A stretch of 64,000 nt of DNA from Cellulomonas sp. RIT-PI-Y. Its GTDB lineage: Bacteria; Actinomycetota; Actinomycetes; Actinomycetales; Cellulomonadaceae. Positions 34,895 to 44,696 of the stretch are shown here, piece by piece. The position numbers and the translations under genes were made by a program. Below the pieces are notes generated by a model. The model was not told where the DNA came from. It searched no databases and saw nothing but the letters and a program-made list of their open reading frames with translations. Position 1 is the first letter of the stretch. Each line of letters begins with the position of its first letter. The stretch covers positions 1 through 64,000 of the forward strand of contig NZ_JANZKP010000010.1 in the NCBI RefSeq assembly GCF_025642745.1, written 5' to 3'.

Positions 34895-35059
34895 CCCCCG
34901 AGAGTTTCAGCGTGCCCGGCACCGACGCCTGAAGGTGCACCGCGGACGACCCGATGACGGTCCGTCCCGGCTCAGGGGGAAACGAGCGATAGGTACGACG
35001 GTGGCCGACGTGCCACCGGTGACGACGAGGTCAGCACCCCTCTCAAGGAGGAGAAGGAC

Positions 35060-36202
35060 ATGAAGAGCATCAAGTTCGCGGTCGTGGCCGGGGCGCTCGC
35101 CCTGGGCCTGGCGGCGTGCTCCGGCGGTGGCGCCGGCAGCAGCAGCGGTTCGGGCGACGAGAGCGCCGACCCCAGCGACCAGACGATCGGCGTCGCGATG
35201 CCGACCGAGACCTCGGAGCGCTGGATCGCCGACGGCAACGCCGTCAAGAGCCAGCTCGAGGACGCGGGCTACACCGTCGACCTGCAGTACGCGGCGGACG
35301 ACATCCCGACCCAGTCCCAGCAGATCGACCAGATGATCACCAAGGGCGTCGACCTGCTGATCGTCGCCTCCATCGACGGCACGGCGCTGGCCAACCAGCT
35401 GCAGGCCGCCGCGGACGCCGGCATCCCGGTCATCGCCTACGACCGCCTGATCAACGGCACCGAGAACGTCGACTTCTACGTCACCTTCGACAACTACAAC
35501 GTCGGTGTGCAGCAGGCGACCTCGCTGCTGGTCGGCCTCGGCCTGATGAACGCGGACGGCTCCGAGGGCACCGCCACCGGTCCGTTCAACGTGGAGCTGT
35601 TCGCCGGTTCGCTGGACGACAACAACGCGCACTTCTTCTTCCAGGGCGCGATGGACACCCTCCAGCCGTTCATCGACGACGGCACCATCGTCGTGAAGTC
35701 CGGCCAGACGGACATCGAGCAGGTCGCCACCCTGCGCTGGCTGCAGGAGACCGCCCAGAAGCGCATGGAGGACCTGCTCACCTCCAGCTACTCGGACGGC
35801 AGCAAGGTCGACGGCGTCCTCTCGCCCTACGACGGCATCTCCCGCGGCATCATCACGGCGCTGCAGAACGCCGGCTACGGCGACTCCATCGAGGCGGGCC
35901 TGCCCATCGTGACCGGTCAGGACGCCGAGATCGCCTCGGTCAAGCTGATCAACGACGGCGTGCAGTTCTCCACCATCTTCAAGGACACCCGCAAGCTCGC
36001 CGAGCAGGCGGTCACGTCCGCGGAGTCGTTCCTCCAGGGCGACGAGCCCGAGGCGAACGACACCGAGACCTACGACAACGGCGTGAAGGTCGTCCCGTCG
36101 TACCTGCTGGAGTCGGACATCGTCTACCAGGACAACATCCAGTCGCTCCTCATCGACTCGGGGTACTGGACCGAGGACCAGGTCGCCAGCGGCCAGGCCT
36201 GA
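35060..36202 (+). CDS. chvE: ChvE-like sugar ABC transporter substrate-binding lipoprotein
   Basis: 380-residue sugar-binding protein with lipobox LAAC near residue 20 and a mature domain of the ChvE/XylF type ([92 protein letters not shown]). It would capture arabinose, galactose, xylose or related sugars outside the cell. GGAGGAG ribosome-binding site. Linkage to araBDA and shared operators favours L-arabinose. Confidence 0.92.
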   Translation: MKSIKFAVVAGALALGLAACSGGGAGSSSGSGDESADPSDQTIGVAMPTETSERWIADGNAVKSQLEDAGYTVDLQYAADDIPTQSQQIDQMITKGVDLLIVASIDGTALANQLQAAADAGIPVIAYDRLINGTENVDFYVTFDNYNVGVQQATSLLVGLGLMNADGSEGTATGPFNVELFAGSLDDNNAHFFFQGAMDTLQPFIDDGTIVVKSGQTDIEQVATLRWLQETAQKRMEDLLTSSYSDGSKVDGVLSPYDGISRGIITALQNAGYGDSIEAGLPIVTGQDAEIASVKLINDGVQFSTIFKDTRKLAEQAVTSAESFLQGDEPEANDTETYDNGVKVVPSYLLESDIVYQDNIQSLLIDSGYWTEDQVASGQA

Positions 36203-36281
36203 TCCATCCCCCACCCGCTCCCGGGGCCGGCGCGATCCGGCCCCGGGAGCACCCCATCGCATGAGGAACGAGGACGGCTGC

Positions 36282-37832
36282 ATGAGCGACCACATCCTTC
36301 AGATGCAGTCCATCACCAAGACCTTCCCGGGCGTGAAGGCGCTGCAGGACGTGAACCTGAACGTCCGTCGCGGCGAGATCCACGCCATCTGCGGCGAGAA
36401 CGGCGCCGGGAAGTCGACCCTGATGAAGGTGCTCTCCGGGGTGTACCCGCACGGCACCTACGACGGCGAGATCCTGTTCGACGGAGAGAAGGTCGAGTTC
36501 GGCTCGATCAACGACTCCGAGGACAAGGGCATCGTGATCATCCACCAGGAGCTCGCCCTGGTGCCGTACCTGTCGGTGGCCGAGAACATCTTCCTCGGCA
36601 ACGAGCGCCAGTCCGGCGGCTTCATCGACTGGAACAAGGCGAACTCGGAGGCCGCCCAGCTGCTGGCCCGGGTCGGCCTGGACGAGAACCCCACCACCCC
36701 GATCGGTCAGCTCGGCGTCGGCAAGCAGCAGCTGGTGGAGATCGCCAAGGCGCTCTCCAAGAGGGTCAAGCTGCTGATCCTGGACGAGCCGACCTCGGCC
36801 CTGAACGACTCCGACTCCGAGCACCTGCTCGACCTGCTGCGCCACCTGCGCGGCCAGGGGATCACCTCGATCATGATCTCGCACAAGCTGAACGAGATCG
36901 CCGACATCGCGGACTCGACCACGATCATCCGTGACGGCAAGACGATCGAGACCCTGGACATGGAGGCGGACCAGGTCACCCAGGAGCGGATCATCCGCGG
37001 AATGGTCGGTCGCGACCTGGACAGCCGGTTCCCCGACCACGTGTCCTCCATCGGCGAGGAGGTGTTCCGGGTCGAGGACTGGCACGTCGAGCACCCCACC
37101 CAGCCGGGCCGGGTCGTGGTCGACGGCGCGAACTTCGCGGTGCGCGCCGGGGAGATCGTCGGCATCGCCGGCCTGATGGGCGCCGGGCGCACCGAGCTCG
37201 CGATGAGCATCTTCGGACGCTCCTACGGCCGGAACATCTCCGGCCGGGTGTACCTGCACGGCAAGGAGATCAGGACCCGCTCCGTGCAGGAGGCGATCGG
37301 CCACGGCCTCGCCTACGCCACCGAGGACCGCAAGACCTACGGCCTCAACCTGATCGAGGACATCCGGCGGAACATCTCCGCGGCGGCACTGAAGAAGATG
37401 TCGGCCGGCGGCTGGGTGAACGGCAACGAGGAGATCAAGGTCGCCGAGGAGTACCGGCGGTCCATGAACATCAAGGCGCCGACCGTGATGGCGCTGACCG
37501 GGAAGCTCTCCGGCGGCAACCAGCAGAAGGTCGTGCTGTCCAAGTGGATCTACACCGATCCCGAGGTGCTGATCCTGGACGAGCCCACCCGCGGCATCGA
37601 CGTCGGTGCCAAGTACGAGATCTACACGATCATCAACAAGCTCGCGGATGCCGGGAAGGGCGTCGTGGTCATCTCCTCGGAGCTGCCCGAACTGCTCGGC
37701 ATCTGTGACCGCATCTACACCCTCGCATTCGGCCGGATCACCGGCGTGACCGACCGGCAGAACGCGACACAGGAAGGGCTGATGGAGCTCATGACGCAGG
37801 AACGCGACCACCAGAAGGGGGCCCTCCAGTGA
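36282..37832 (+). CDS. mmsA: sugar ABC transporter ATP-binding protein, MmsA/GguA type
   Basis: 516-residue duplicated ATPase. The N-terminal half has Walker [10 protein letters not shown] and the [18 protein letters not shown] region; the second half has the degenerate P-loop GLMGAGRTE characteristic of this sugar family, and the signature [14 protein letters not shown] with [17 protein letters not shown] at 36282 follows GAGGA; an upstream in-frame ATG at 36261 is less well placed. It energises the importer with ChvE and the permease. Confidence 0.94.
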   Translation: MSDHILQMQSITKTFPGVKALQDVNLNVRRGEIHAICGENGAGKSTLMKVLSGVYPHGTYDGEILFDGEKVEFGSINDSEDKGIVIIHQELALVPYLSVAENIFLGNERQSGGFIDWNKANSEAAQLLARVGLDENPTTPIGQLGVGKQQLVEIAKALSKRVKLLILDEPTSALNDSDSEHLLDLLRHLRGQGITSIMISHKLNEIADIADSTTIIRDGKTIETLDMEADQVTQERIIRGMVGRDLDSRFPDHVSSIGEEVFRVEDWHVEHPTQPGRVVVDGANFAVRAGEIVGIAGLMGAGRTELAMSIFGRSYGRNISGRVYLHGKEIRTRSVQEAIGHGLAYATEDRKTYGLNLIEDIRRNISAAALKKMSAGGWVNGNEEIKVAEEYRRSMNIKAPTVMALTGKLSGGNQQKVVLSKWIYTDPEVLILDEPTRGIDVGAKYEIYTIINKLADAGKGVVVISSELPELLGICDRIYTLAFGRITGVTDRQNATQEGLMELMTQERDHQKGALQ

Positions 37833-39010
37833 CGGCGGTGACCGGGCTGCGGGACATCTTCACCAAGAACCTGCGCCAGAGCGGCATCTACATCGCGTTC
37901 GTGGCGATCATCGCCCTGTTCGCGTTCCTGACCGGCGGCACGCTGCTGCAGCCGGGCAACATCACCAACATCGTCCTGCAGTACTCCTACATCCTGATCC
38001 TCGCGATCGGCATGGTGATCGTGATCATCGGCGGTCACATCGACCTGTCGGTCGGATCGGTGGTGGCGCTGACCGGTGCGGTCTCCGCGGTGCTGGTGAT
38101 CAAGAACGGCAACCCGTGGTGGGTCGGCATCCTGGCCGCGCTCGCGGTCGGTCTGCTGGTCGGCGCCTGGCAGGGCTTCTGGGTGGCGTACGTCGGGATC
38201 CCGGCGTTCATCGTGACCCTGGCCGGCATGCTGCTGTTCCGCGGTCTCACCTACGAGGTGCTGGACAACATCTCGCTGTCGCCCTTCACCGGCGCGTACC
38301 AGAAGGTGGCCGGCGGCTTCCTGAACGGGTTGTTCGGCGGCGACGGCTACGACGTCTTCACCCTGGTGATCGCGGCGATCGCGGTGGTCGGCTTCGCGGC
38401 CGCGTCCTACCGCTCCCGGATGGGCCGGGTGCGCTACCAGCAGTCGGTCGAGGCCATGCCGCTGTTCATCGCGAAGATCGTCGCGGTGGCCGTCGTGGTC
38501 ATGCTGTTCGCCTGGCAGCTGGCGCACTCGCGCGGTCTGCCGATCGTGCTGATCATCCTCGCGGTGCTGATCCTGGCCTACAACCTGGTCACCAACCGCA
38601 CGGTCTTCGGCCGGCACGTCTACGCGATCGGTGGCAACCTCTCCGCCGCGCAGCTGTCCGGTGTGAAGGTCAAGCAGGTCAACTTCTGGATCTTCGTGAA
38701 CATGGGCTTCCTGGCCTCGGTCGCGGGTGTCATCTACTCCTCGCGCTCGAACGGCGCCCAGCCCGGTGCCGGCAACATGTTCGAGCTGGACGCGATCGCG
38801 GCCTGCTTCATCGGCGGCGCGTCGACCACCGGTGGTGTCGGCCGGGTCACCGGCGCGATGGTCGGTGGCCTGATCATGGCCGTGATGTCCAACGGCATGC
38901 AGCTGATGGGCGTTCCGCAGTCGACCCAGCAGATCGTCAAGGGCCTGGTGCTGCTGCTGGCCGTGGCCTTCGACATCTACAACAAGCGCCGGGCGGGCAC
39001 CGCGCGCTGA
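37829..39010 (+). CDS. mmsB: sugar ABC transporter permease, MmsB/GguB type
   Basis: 393-residue permease with about ten hydrophobic segments. Family motifs include [60 protein letters not shown] and [22 protein letters not shown]. It overlaps the ATPase gene by 4 bp (GTGA) and is the last gene of the importer operon. Confidence 0.94.
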   Translation: MTAVTGLRDIFTKNLRQSGIYIAFVAIIALFAFLTGGTLLQPGNITNIVLQYSYILILAIGMVIVIIGGHIDLSVGSVVALTGAVSAVLVIKNGNPWWVGILAALAVGLLVGAWQGFWVAYVGIPAFIVTLAGMLLFRGLTYEVLDNISLSPFTGAYQKVAGGFLNGLFGGDGYDVFTLVIAAIAVVGFAAASYRSRMGRVRYQQSVEAMPLFIAKIVAVAVVVMLFAWQLAHSRGLPIVLIILAVLILAYNLVTNRTVFGRHVYAIGGNLSAAQLSGVKVKQVNFWIFVNMGFLASVAGVIYSSRSNGAQPGAGNMFELDAIAACFIGGASTTGGVGRVTGAMVGGLIMAVMSNGMQLMGVPQSTQQIVKGLVLLLAVAFDIYNKRRAGTAR

Positions 39011-39023
39011 TCGGACGCGGGAC

Positions 39024-39053
39024 GCACCGACCGGCGGGGAACCCGGTCGGTGC
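39024..39053 (+). terminator. importer operon terminator hairpin
   Basis: GCACCGACCGG and CCGGTCGGTGC form a perfect 11-bp stem with an 8-base loop, 13 bp after the permease stop. Confidence 0.65.
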
Positions 39054-39096
39054 GCCCCGCCCGCTCCGGCCCCCGGGCACGGAGCCGCACGACCCG

Positions 39097-39137
39097 GCAG
39101 GGCCGGGACCCCACCGCACAGGGGGTCCCGGCCCTGC
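39097..39137. terminator. long perfect hairpin, second terminator
   Basis: GCAGGGCCGGGACCCC (39097-39112) pairs perfectly over 16 bp with GGGGTCCCGGCCCTGC (39122-39137), loop of 9. It lacks a U-tract; it may act as a back-up or bidirectional terminator. Confidence 0.55.
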
Positions 39138-39237
39138 TGCCGTGCGGGGCCGACGGTCTGCGCCGGCCCCGGGCGCACGCCGCGCCGACCTTGTCGCGCC
39201 CGCGCTCTCCGCGCCACGCGCACGCAGCGACAAACTC

Positions 39238-39361
39238 TGCCGTGCCCGAGACCCTGCCGCGGCCGAGACCCTGCCGTGCCCGAGACCCTGCCGTGCCTGA
39301 CCGTGCCGTGCCTGAGACCCTGTCGCGCCCGACCGTGCCGCGCCCGACCCTGCCGTGTCCG
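39238..39361. repeat. 15-17 bp minisatellite
   Basis: About eight units of TGCCGTGCCCGAGACCC, with shorter variants ending GACCG, run head to tail. Confidence 0.8.
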
Positions 39362-39394
39362 CGCAACACGCCATCCGCGCCCGACTCTGGCATC

Positions 39395-39457
39395 GCCGAG
39401 AAGTCATTTCCCGTCGGCCAAATCGCCCGATCAGCGACACAGAATGGCTTCTCGGTG
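39395..39457. repeat. second palindromic element, copy Y
   Basis: Arms GCCGAGAAGTCATT and AATGGCTTCTCGGTG are reverse complements with one mismatch and flank the core CGTCGGCCAAATCGCCCG. Arms and core match the element at 28166-28229. Confidence 0.75.
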
Positions 39458-39566
39458 AGATCGATCGTGCTGCGGGGGCATCGTGCCGTTGCTGAGGGCG
39501 CACGAATGCAGGGCTCGGGGCCTCTCAGGCGTGCACTTGTGCCCTCTCGCGCGTGATCGGCCCGGA

Positions 39567-39740
39567 CGCGCAGGCTCGACCGCGCGGGCTCGGTCGTGAT
39601 GAGCTGGACGCGCGGGCTTGGCCGCGCAGGCTCGTCCGCGCAGGCTCGGACGTGTTCGGCCCAGACGCGCGGGCTCGTCCGCGCAGGTCCGCACGCCCCA
39701 GATGCGCGGGCTCGTCCGCGCAGGTCCGCGCGCCCCGGAC
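39567..39740. repeat. 14-bp core minisatellite
   Basis: At least nine copies of CGCGCGGGCTCGTC or CGCGCAGGCTCGTC, some separated by short spacers such as CGCACGCCCCAGA, precede the 3' end of the ROK gene. Confidence 0.8.
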
Positions 39741-39764
39741 CACCGGCCCGGCCGCGCAGCCCCG

Positions 39765-40904
39765 TCAGCCCGCGAGCATCCCGGCGAGCGCCGTGTCCCG
39801 CGCGAGCAGCAGGGCGCCCCAGGCCGGGGCGCTCGCGCCGAGCTCGCCCGCGACGACGTCGACCACGGCCCCGGAGGTCACCGCGGTCCGTTCGGCCAGC
39901 ACCTCGCGCAGCGGGTCGAGCAGCAGGTCGCCGGCCCGGGACAGCGCACCCCCGACCACCAGCACGTCCGGATCGAGCACCGTGCACACCGAGGCCATCG
40001 CGGTGCCCAGGTGCCGACCGACGTCGGAGAGCACCCGGCGGCAGCCGGGATCGCCCTGTGCCGCGCGGTCCAGCACCTCGGCGAGGGTCATCGGCCCGTG
40101 GCTCGCGGCCAGCAGCGACGTCACCGCGGCCGAGCCCGCGTACACCTGGAGACACCCCCGGTTGCCGCAGGAGCAGACCGGGCCGAGCGGGTCGATGGTC
40201 AGGTGCCCGAGCTCGCCCGCGGTGCCGGTGCGACCGTGCACCAGCTCGCCGTCGTGCACGATCCCGCCGGAGACGCCCTGGGAGATCGACACCTGGACCA
40301 CCGTGCTGCGACCGCGTCCCGCGCCCTGACGGGCCTCGGCCAGCGCGGAGAGGTTGCCCTCGTTGTCGAAGACCACCGGGGCGGGGGCGAAGAGCTCGGG
40401 CTGGGCGACCACCGGTCCCCAGCCGTCCCGGACCCCGGCACCGCCGACCCGGCCGGTGCGGACCTCCACCGGCGCGGGCACCCCGACCGCCACCTGCAGT
40501 ACGTCGGCCGGGTCGAGGTCCTGCTCGGCCAGCAGCCCGGCAGCCAGGCTGCGCGCGGCGTCGACCGCGACATCGGCGCGGTGCCCGTCCGGCAGCACCT
40601 CGACCGCCTCGACCACCGCCCGCCCGTCGCCGGGGTCGAGCAGCACCCGGGCCTCGTCCAGGTAGCAGTGCACGCCGACCAGCGGTCCGCCGGGGCCGAT
40701 CAGGGTGACCGCCCGCGCCCGGCGGCCGGTCCGGACCACGTCGCGGACCCGGACCAGGCGGTCGTCGATCAGCCCGCTCACCACCGTGGACACCGTGCCC
40801 GCGGTGAGTCCGGTGGCGGCGCCGATCTCGACCTGGGTCAGCTCGCCGGAGTGCCGGAGGGCGGTCAGCACGGCCACCCGGCTGCGAGGCGCGGCGCTGG
40901 TCAC
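39765..40904 (-). CDS. ROK family transcriptional regulator/sugar kinase
   Basis: 379-residue ROK protein. The N-terminal winged helix-turn-helix (LTQVEIGAATGLTAGTVSTVV) marks it as an NagC/XylR-type regulator. The ROK domain includes VGVPAPVE, GTAGELGHLTIDP and the zinc motif CSCGNRGCLQ. The GTG start at 40904 overlaps the end of the KtrA/TrkA-like gene (GTGA), so it is translationally coupled to a potassium uptake operon, an unexpected context. Its likely ligand is a sugar or sugar phosphate; it might also act on the importer genes across the repeat region (inference). Confidence 0.88.
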   Translation of the reverse strand: MTSAAPRSRVAVLTALRHSGELTQVEIGAATGLTAGTVSTVVSGLIDDRLVRVRDVVRTGRRARAVTLIGPGGPLVGVHCYLDEARVLLDPGDGRAVVEAVEVLPDGHRADVAVDAARSLAAGLLAEQDLDPADVLQVAVGVPAPVEVRTGRVGGAGVRDGWGPVVAQPELFAPAPVVFDNEGNLSALAEARQGAGRGRSTVVQVSISQGVSGGIVHDGELVHGRTGTAGELGHLTIDPLGPVCSCGNRGCLQVYAGSAAVTSLLAASHGPMTLAEVLDRAAQGDPGCRRVLSDVGRHLGTAMASVCTVLDPDVLVVGGALSRAGDLLLDPLREVLAERTAVTSGAVVDVVAGELGASAPAWGALLLARDTALAGMLAG

Positions 40905-41965
40905 GGCCGGGCCGCGAACCTCTCCAGCAGGTCGGCGTGCCCGGAGACCACCAGCAGGTCGTTGGCGGAGATCCGGGTGTCCGGCGACGCGTACACGAAA
41001 TCGATGCCCGGGCTCTTGACCCCGATCACGGTCACGCCGTAGCGCTCCCGGATCCGGGACTGGGCGATCGTGAAGCCCTGGGTCTCGCGCGGCGGGCGCA
41101 TCTTGACCACGGTGAAGCCGTCCTCGACCTCGATGTAGTCGAGCATCTTCCCGGAGACCAGGTGCGCGACCCGGGACCCGGCGTCGGCCTCCGGCAGCAC
41201 GACGTGGTGCGCCCCGATCCGCTGCAGGATCCGCGCGTGCTCGGCGCTGACCGCCTTGGACCAGATCTGGGGTGTGCCGATGTCCACCAGATTGCCCGTG
41301 ATCAGCACGGACGCCTCCAGGTAGGACCCGACCCCGACCACCGCGACCGAGAAGTCGCGCGCGCCGAGCTGCTCCAGCGCCTCGGGATTGGCGGCGTCCG
41401 CCTCGACCAGCGGGATCCGACCGGACCACTGCGCGACCAGTTCCGGGTCCCGTTCGACGGCGAGCACGTCCTGTCCGAGCCGGTCGAGGGTCGCGGCGAT
41501 CGCACTGCCGAACCGGCCCAGGCCGATCACCAGCACGCCGGAGTCGCGGCGGGGATCCTTGCGCTTGGCCTGGCGTTCCCACGGGCGGTCGTGCGAGTCC
41601 GCCTCCTCGCGGGGTCCGCGACCGCCGAGCGGCGTGCGCCGGTCACCGAACGGGCCCCGACGACCGTCCCGGGTGCCCTCGGGCGACCCGGTGTCCCGCA
41701 GGGGTTCACGGGTCTCCTCCGGGTCCGGGTCGGCGCCTCGGGGCTGCCGGGCGTCGTCCCCGCCCGGCCCGCGCGCGTCCCGCGGCTCGCGTCCCGGCCG
41801 ACCGCCCCACGGCCCACGGCGTCCGTCGCCCCGTCGGGGGTCGTCGCCACGCCGGCCGTCCCGGCGCCCGGCGCCCTGTCCGGCGTCGTCCCCGCGTCCC
41901 TCGTCCGTGCTCACGTCGTCCGGCCTCTCGTTCCGGCCGTCCCCGGCCCGGGTGCTGTCATCCAA
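40901..41965 (-). CDS. KtrA/TrkA-type potassium uptake regulatory subunit with long disordered N-terminus
   Basis: 354 residues. The C-terminal ~215 residues are a standard RCK protein: nucleotide-binding VLVIGLGRFGSAIAATLDRLG, then the RCK_C domain (MRPPRETQGFTIAQSRIRERYG). It gates the TrkH/KtrB channel in response to nucleotides. The first ~130 residues are Arg/Gly/Asp/Pro-rich and look disordered; relatives usually begin just before the Rossmann motif. A TTG start at 41965 overlaps the trkH-like gene by 8 bp; GTG at 41914 is the alternative. Both keep most of the extension. Confidence 0.87.
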   Translation of the reverse strand: MDDSTRAGDGRNERPDDVSTDEGRGDDAGQGAGRRDGRRGDDPRRGDGRRGPWGGRPGREPRDARGPGGDDARQPRGADPDPEETREPLRDTGSPEGTRDGRRGPFGDRRTPLGGRGPREEADSHDRPWERQAKRKDPRRDSGVLVIGLGRFGSAIAATLDRLGQDVLAVERDPELVAQWSGRIPLVEADAANPEALEQLGARDFSVAVVGVGSYLEASVLITGNLVDIGTPQIWSKAVSAEHARILQRIGAHHVVLPEADAGSRVAHLVSGKMLDYIEVEDGFTVVKMRPPRETQGFTIAQSRIRERYGVTVIGVKSPGIDFVYASPDTRISANDLLVVSGHADLLERFAARP

Positions 41966-43337
41966 TGATCGGCCTCTCCTCGGGCAGCCGGATGACCCGA
42001 CGACGGCTGCGCAGCGCCAGGGCGGCGGCGAGCGTCATCGTGCCGGTCCGGCCGATGAACATCAGGACGGTGAGCACGTATTTGCCCGCGTCCGGGAGAT
42101 CGGGGGTGAGCCCGGTGGTCAGTCCGCAGGTGGCGAAGGCCGAGATCACCTCGAACAGCACCACGTCCAGCGTCTCGTTCGGCACGATGGCCAGCAGGAG
42201 CAGGGAGGCGGTCAGCACGATGGTCGCCGACACCAGGGACACCGCGATCGCGACCTGCAACGCCTCGCGCGGGATCCGGCGACCGTAGGCCTCCACGTCC
42301 CGGTCGCCGCGCGCCTCGGCCCGGATCGCCAGCAGCATGACCGCCAGGGTGGTCACCTTGATCCCGCCGGCGGTCGACGCCGACCCGCCACCGACGAACA
42401 TCAGGGCGTCGTGCAGCAGCCAGGTGCTCTCGTGCATCTGGCTGACGTCCACGGTCGCGAACCCGCCCGACCGCGGCATCACCCCGGCGAACAGGGAAGC
42501 CAGCAGGGTCTCGTTCCAGCCCACCCCGCCCAGGGTGCGCGGGTTGGTCCACTCGAAGGCCGCGACCATCACCGTGCCGAAGGCGACCAGCGCGGCGCTG
42601 GTGACGATGGTGAGCTTGGCGTGCAGGCTCCACCGGTGCGGTCGGCGCAGCTTCTTGATCACGTTGAGGATCACCGGGAAGCCGAGCGACCCGATGAACA
42701 CGCCGATGATGATCGGCAGCAGCATCCACCAGTCCCCGGCGAAGGGCCGCAGACCGTCCGCGGTGGGGACGAAGCCCGCGTTGTTGAAGGCGGAGACCGC
42801 GTAGAACAGCCCGTGCCACGCCGCCTCACCCCAGGAGTCGCCGACGATCCGCAGCCGGGGGACCAGCACCAGCGCGATGATCACCTCCAGCATGGTGGAG
42901 GTGACGATCACGGTGCGCAGCAGGGAGCCGACCTCGCCCAACCGGGTGGTCTTGGTCTCCGAGGTGACCAGCAGTCGCTGGGTCAGCCCGATCCGCCGGG
43001 ACACCGCGAGTCCGAGGATCGAGGCCAGCGTCATCACGCCCAGGCCGCCGATCTTGATCCCGACCAGGATCACCACGTGCCCGGCGGTGGACCAGTAGGT
43101 GCCGGTGTCGACCGTGACCAGCCCGGTGACGCAGACCGCGGAGGTCGCGGTGAACAGCGCGTCGACGAACGGCGCCCGCTGGCCGGAGGCGGTGGCCCAG
43201 GGCATGGACAGCAGCCCGGTGACCAGGGCGATCACCGCGGCGAACACGCCCAGCGCCAGCCGGGCGGGCGACTGTCGGGCCAGGCGGTCGATCAGCTCGC
43301 GGCCGGACCAGAGCACGCCGGGCAGACCCCGTGCCAT
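41958..43337 (-). CDS. TrkH/KtrB family potassium uptake channel
   Basis: 459-residue membrane protein with about ten hydrophobic segments and four P-loop-like selectivity filters (TSAVCVTGLVTVDT, SAFNNAGFVP, GGGSASTAGGIKVTT, SAFATCGLTTGLT). It carries K+ with the RCK subunit encoded next. The length and the GxxxTGL-type filters fit the KtrB subgroup. ATG start; first gene of the leftward operon. Confidence 0.93.
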   Translation of the reverse strand: MARGLPGVLWSGRELIDRLARQSPARLALGVFAAVIALVTGLLSMPWATASGQRAPFVDALFTATSAVCVTGLVTVDTGTYWSTAGHVVILVGIKIGGLGVMTLASILGLAVSRRIGLTQRLLVTSETKTTRLGEVGSLLRTVIVTSTMLEVIIALVLVPRLRIVGDSWGEAAWHGLFYAVSAFNNAGFVPTADGLRPFAGDWWMLLPIIIGVFIGSLGFPVILNVIKKLRRPHRWSLHAKLTIVTSAALVAFGTVMVAAFEWTNPRTLGGVGWNETLLASLFAGVMPRSGGFATVDVSQMHESTWLLHDALMFVGGGSASTAGGIKVTTLAVMLLAIRAEARGDRDVEAYGRRIPREALQVAIAVSLVSATIVLTASLLLLAIVPNETLDVVLFEVISAFATCGLTTGLTPDLPDAGKYVLTVLMFIGRTGTMTLAAALALRSRRRVIRLPEERPIIG

Positions 43338-43398
43338 TCACCCTCCGTCCGCCGCTCGACCGTTCGACGGCCAACTCTCCCACGCGCGTGGGCACGGC

Positions 43399-43404
43399 TA
43401 CGGT
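43399..43404 (+). promoter_or_regulatory. -10 box positioned for a leaderless acuC-like mRNA
   Basis: TACGGT lies 6 bp before the ATG at 43411, the spacing expected if transcription starts at the start codon. No clear Shine-Dalgarno is present. Confidence 0.4.
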
Positions 43405-43410
43405 ATGGGC

Positions 43411-44592
43411 ATGTCGCAGCGGGTGCGCGTGGTGTGGACCCCCGAGCTGCTGGATTACGACTTCGGCCCCGGGCATCCCATGGCTCCCCTGCGGTTGGAC
43501 CTCACGATCCGGCTGGCCGGGGACCTCGGTCTTCTCGACCACTCCGATGTCGAGGTGGTCGGCGCGGAGCCGGCCGCCGACCACGTGCTGCTCACCGCGC
43601 ACGAGCCGGAGTACGTGGCGGCGGTCCGGCGCGCCTCCGACGGCGGTCACGGCGACCCGGCGCGCGGCATCGGCACCGAGGACGACCCGGTGTTCCCCGG
43701 GATGCACGAGGCGGCGGCCCGGGTGGTCACCGGCAGCCGGGACGCGGCGCTCGCGGTCTGGCGGGGTGAGGTCGCGCATGCGGTGAACCTGACCGGGGGG
43801 ATGCACCACGCGATGCCGGGCGCGGCCTCCGGCTTCTGCGTCTACAACGACGCGGCCGTCGCGATCCGTGCGCTGCTGGCCGACGGCGCGCAGCGGGTGG
43901 CCTACGTGGACATCGACGCCCACCATGGCGACGGGGTGCAGGCGGCTTTCTGGGACGACCCCCGGGTGCTGACCGTGTCGGTGCACGAGAGCGGCCGCAC
44001 CCTGTTCCCCGGCACCGGCGATCCGGTGGACATCGGCGGCCCGGGAGCGCACGGCGGCGCGGTGAACCTGGCGCTGCCCGCCCACACCGGTGACACGGGC
44101 TGGCTGCGGGCGATCGACGCGGTGGTGCCCGAGGTGCTGCGCGCCTTCGCGCCGGAGTTCCTGGTCACCCAGCACGGCTGCGACGCCCACGTCGAGGACC
44201 CGATCGCGAACCTGGACGTCAGCGTGGACGCAGAACGCCTGGCCTCCGCCTGGCTGCACCAGCTCGCGCACGAGGTCGCCGGTGGCCGTTGGCTGGCGCT
44301 CGGCGGCGGCGGGTACGCGGTCGTCGACGTCGTGCCCCGGGCCTGGACCCATCTGCTGGGCGAGGCGACCCACCGCCCGGTGGACCCCGCGACCCGCGTG
44401 CCGCGCTCCTGGCTGGACCAGGCCGTGGAGCTGTACGGCCGGGAGGCGCCGGGGTCGATGACCGACGGCGCGGAGCTGCGCTGGCGCCCGTGGTCGACCG
44501 GATTCGACCCGGACGACGCGGTGGACCGGGCGATCACCGCGACCCGCCGTGCGGCCTTCCCCGCGCTCGGCCTGGATCCCGGGGTGGAATAG
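43411..44592 (+). CDS. acuC: AcuC-like class II histone deacetylase-fold protein
   Basis: 393-residue zinc deacetylase-fold protein (AcuC family), which would remove acyl groups from lysines or small amides in the cytoplasm; AcuC acts on acetyl-CoA synthetase in Bacillus. Catalytic and metal motifs are intact: GGMHHAMPGAASGFCVYND, VDIDAHHGDGVQ, TQHGCDAH and LALGGGGY. ATG at 43411 fits a leaderless promoter; ATG at 43405 is in frame 6 bp earlier. Confidence 0.9.
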   Translation: MSQRVRVVWTPELLDYDFGPGHPMAPLRLDLTIRLAGDLGLLDHSDVEVVGAEPAADHVLLTAHEPEYVAAVRRASDGGHGDPARGIGTEDDPVFPGMHEAAARVVTGSRDAALAVWRGEVAHAVNLTGGMHHAMPGAASGFCVYNDAAVAIRALLADGAQRVAYVDIDAHHGDGVQAAFWDDPRVLTVSVHESGRTLFPGTGDPVDIGGPGAHGGAVNLALPAHTGDTGWLRAIDAVVPEVLRAFAPEFLVTQHGCDAHVEDPIANLDVSVDAERLASAWLHQLAHEVAGGRWLALGGGGYAVVDVVPRAWTHLLGEATHRPVDPATRVPRSWLDQAVELYGREAPGSMTDGAELRWRPWSTGFDPDDAVDRAITATRRAAFPALGLDPGVE

Positions 44593-44616
44593 CCCGCTGT
44601 CGCAGCAGTCTCACCT

Positions 44617-44645
44617 TTCACAGGAACACCACCACCCACTACAGT
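44617..44645 (+). promoter_or_regulatory. sigma70-type promoter for the small HTH gene
   Basis: TTCACA (44617-44622) and TACAGT (44640-44645) are separated by 17 bp and lie about 50 bp before the HTH gene start. Confidence 0.5.
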
Positions 44646-44696
44646 TGCGACGTCCATCCCCCGCACCCGACGTGCGACGACGAAAGAGCGGCCAGC

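Larger units (their letters stand above)
34645..35059. other. intergenic control region between araA and the sugar importer
   Basis: Contains a strong terminator hairpin (34659-34698) and then three inverted repeats (34747-34765, 34806-34819, 34877-34894) before the substrate-binding-protein gene. No gene is supported. The AT content of 34700-34900 is higher than that of its surroundings, as expected for a promoter region. Confidence 0.7.
39011..39764. other. 754-bp intergenic region of hairpins and repeats
   Basis: Between the convergent importer permease and ROK genes lie two hairpins (39024-39053 and 39097-39137), a 15-17 bp minisatellite (39238-39361), the second copy of a palindromic element (39395-39457) and a 14-bp minisatellite (39567-39740). 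Open frames here (for example 39050-39556 on the plus strand) are repetitive and are not credible genes. Confidence 0.75.

Noticed and set aside
39050-39556. 168-codon plus-strand frame after the importer operon
   Set aside because: It runs through two terminator hairpins, a minisatellite and a palindromic element, and has no ribosome-binding site or recognisable domain.
39238-39740. CRISPR-like repetition
   Set aside because: Units are 14-17 bp without unique spacers of constant length, and no cas gene is present, so these are minisatellites.
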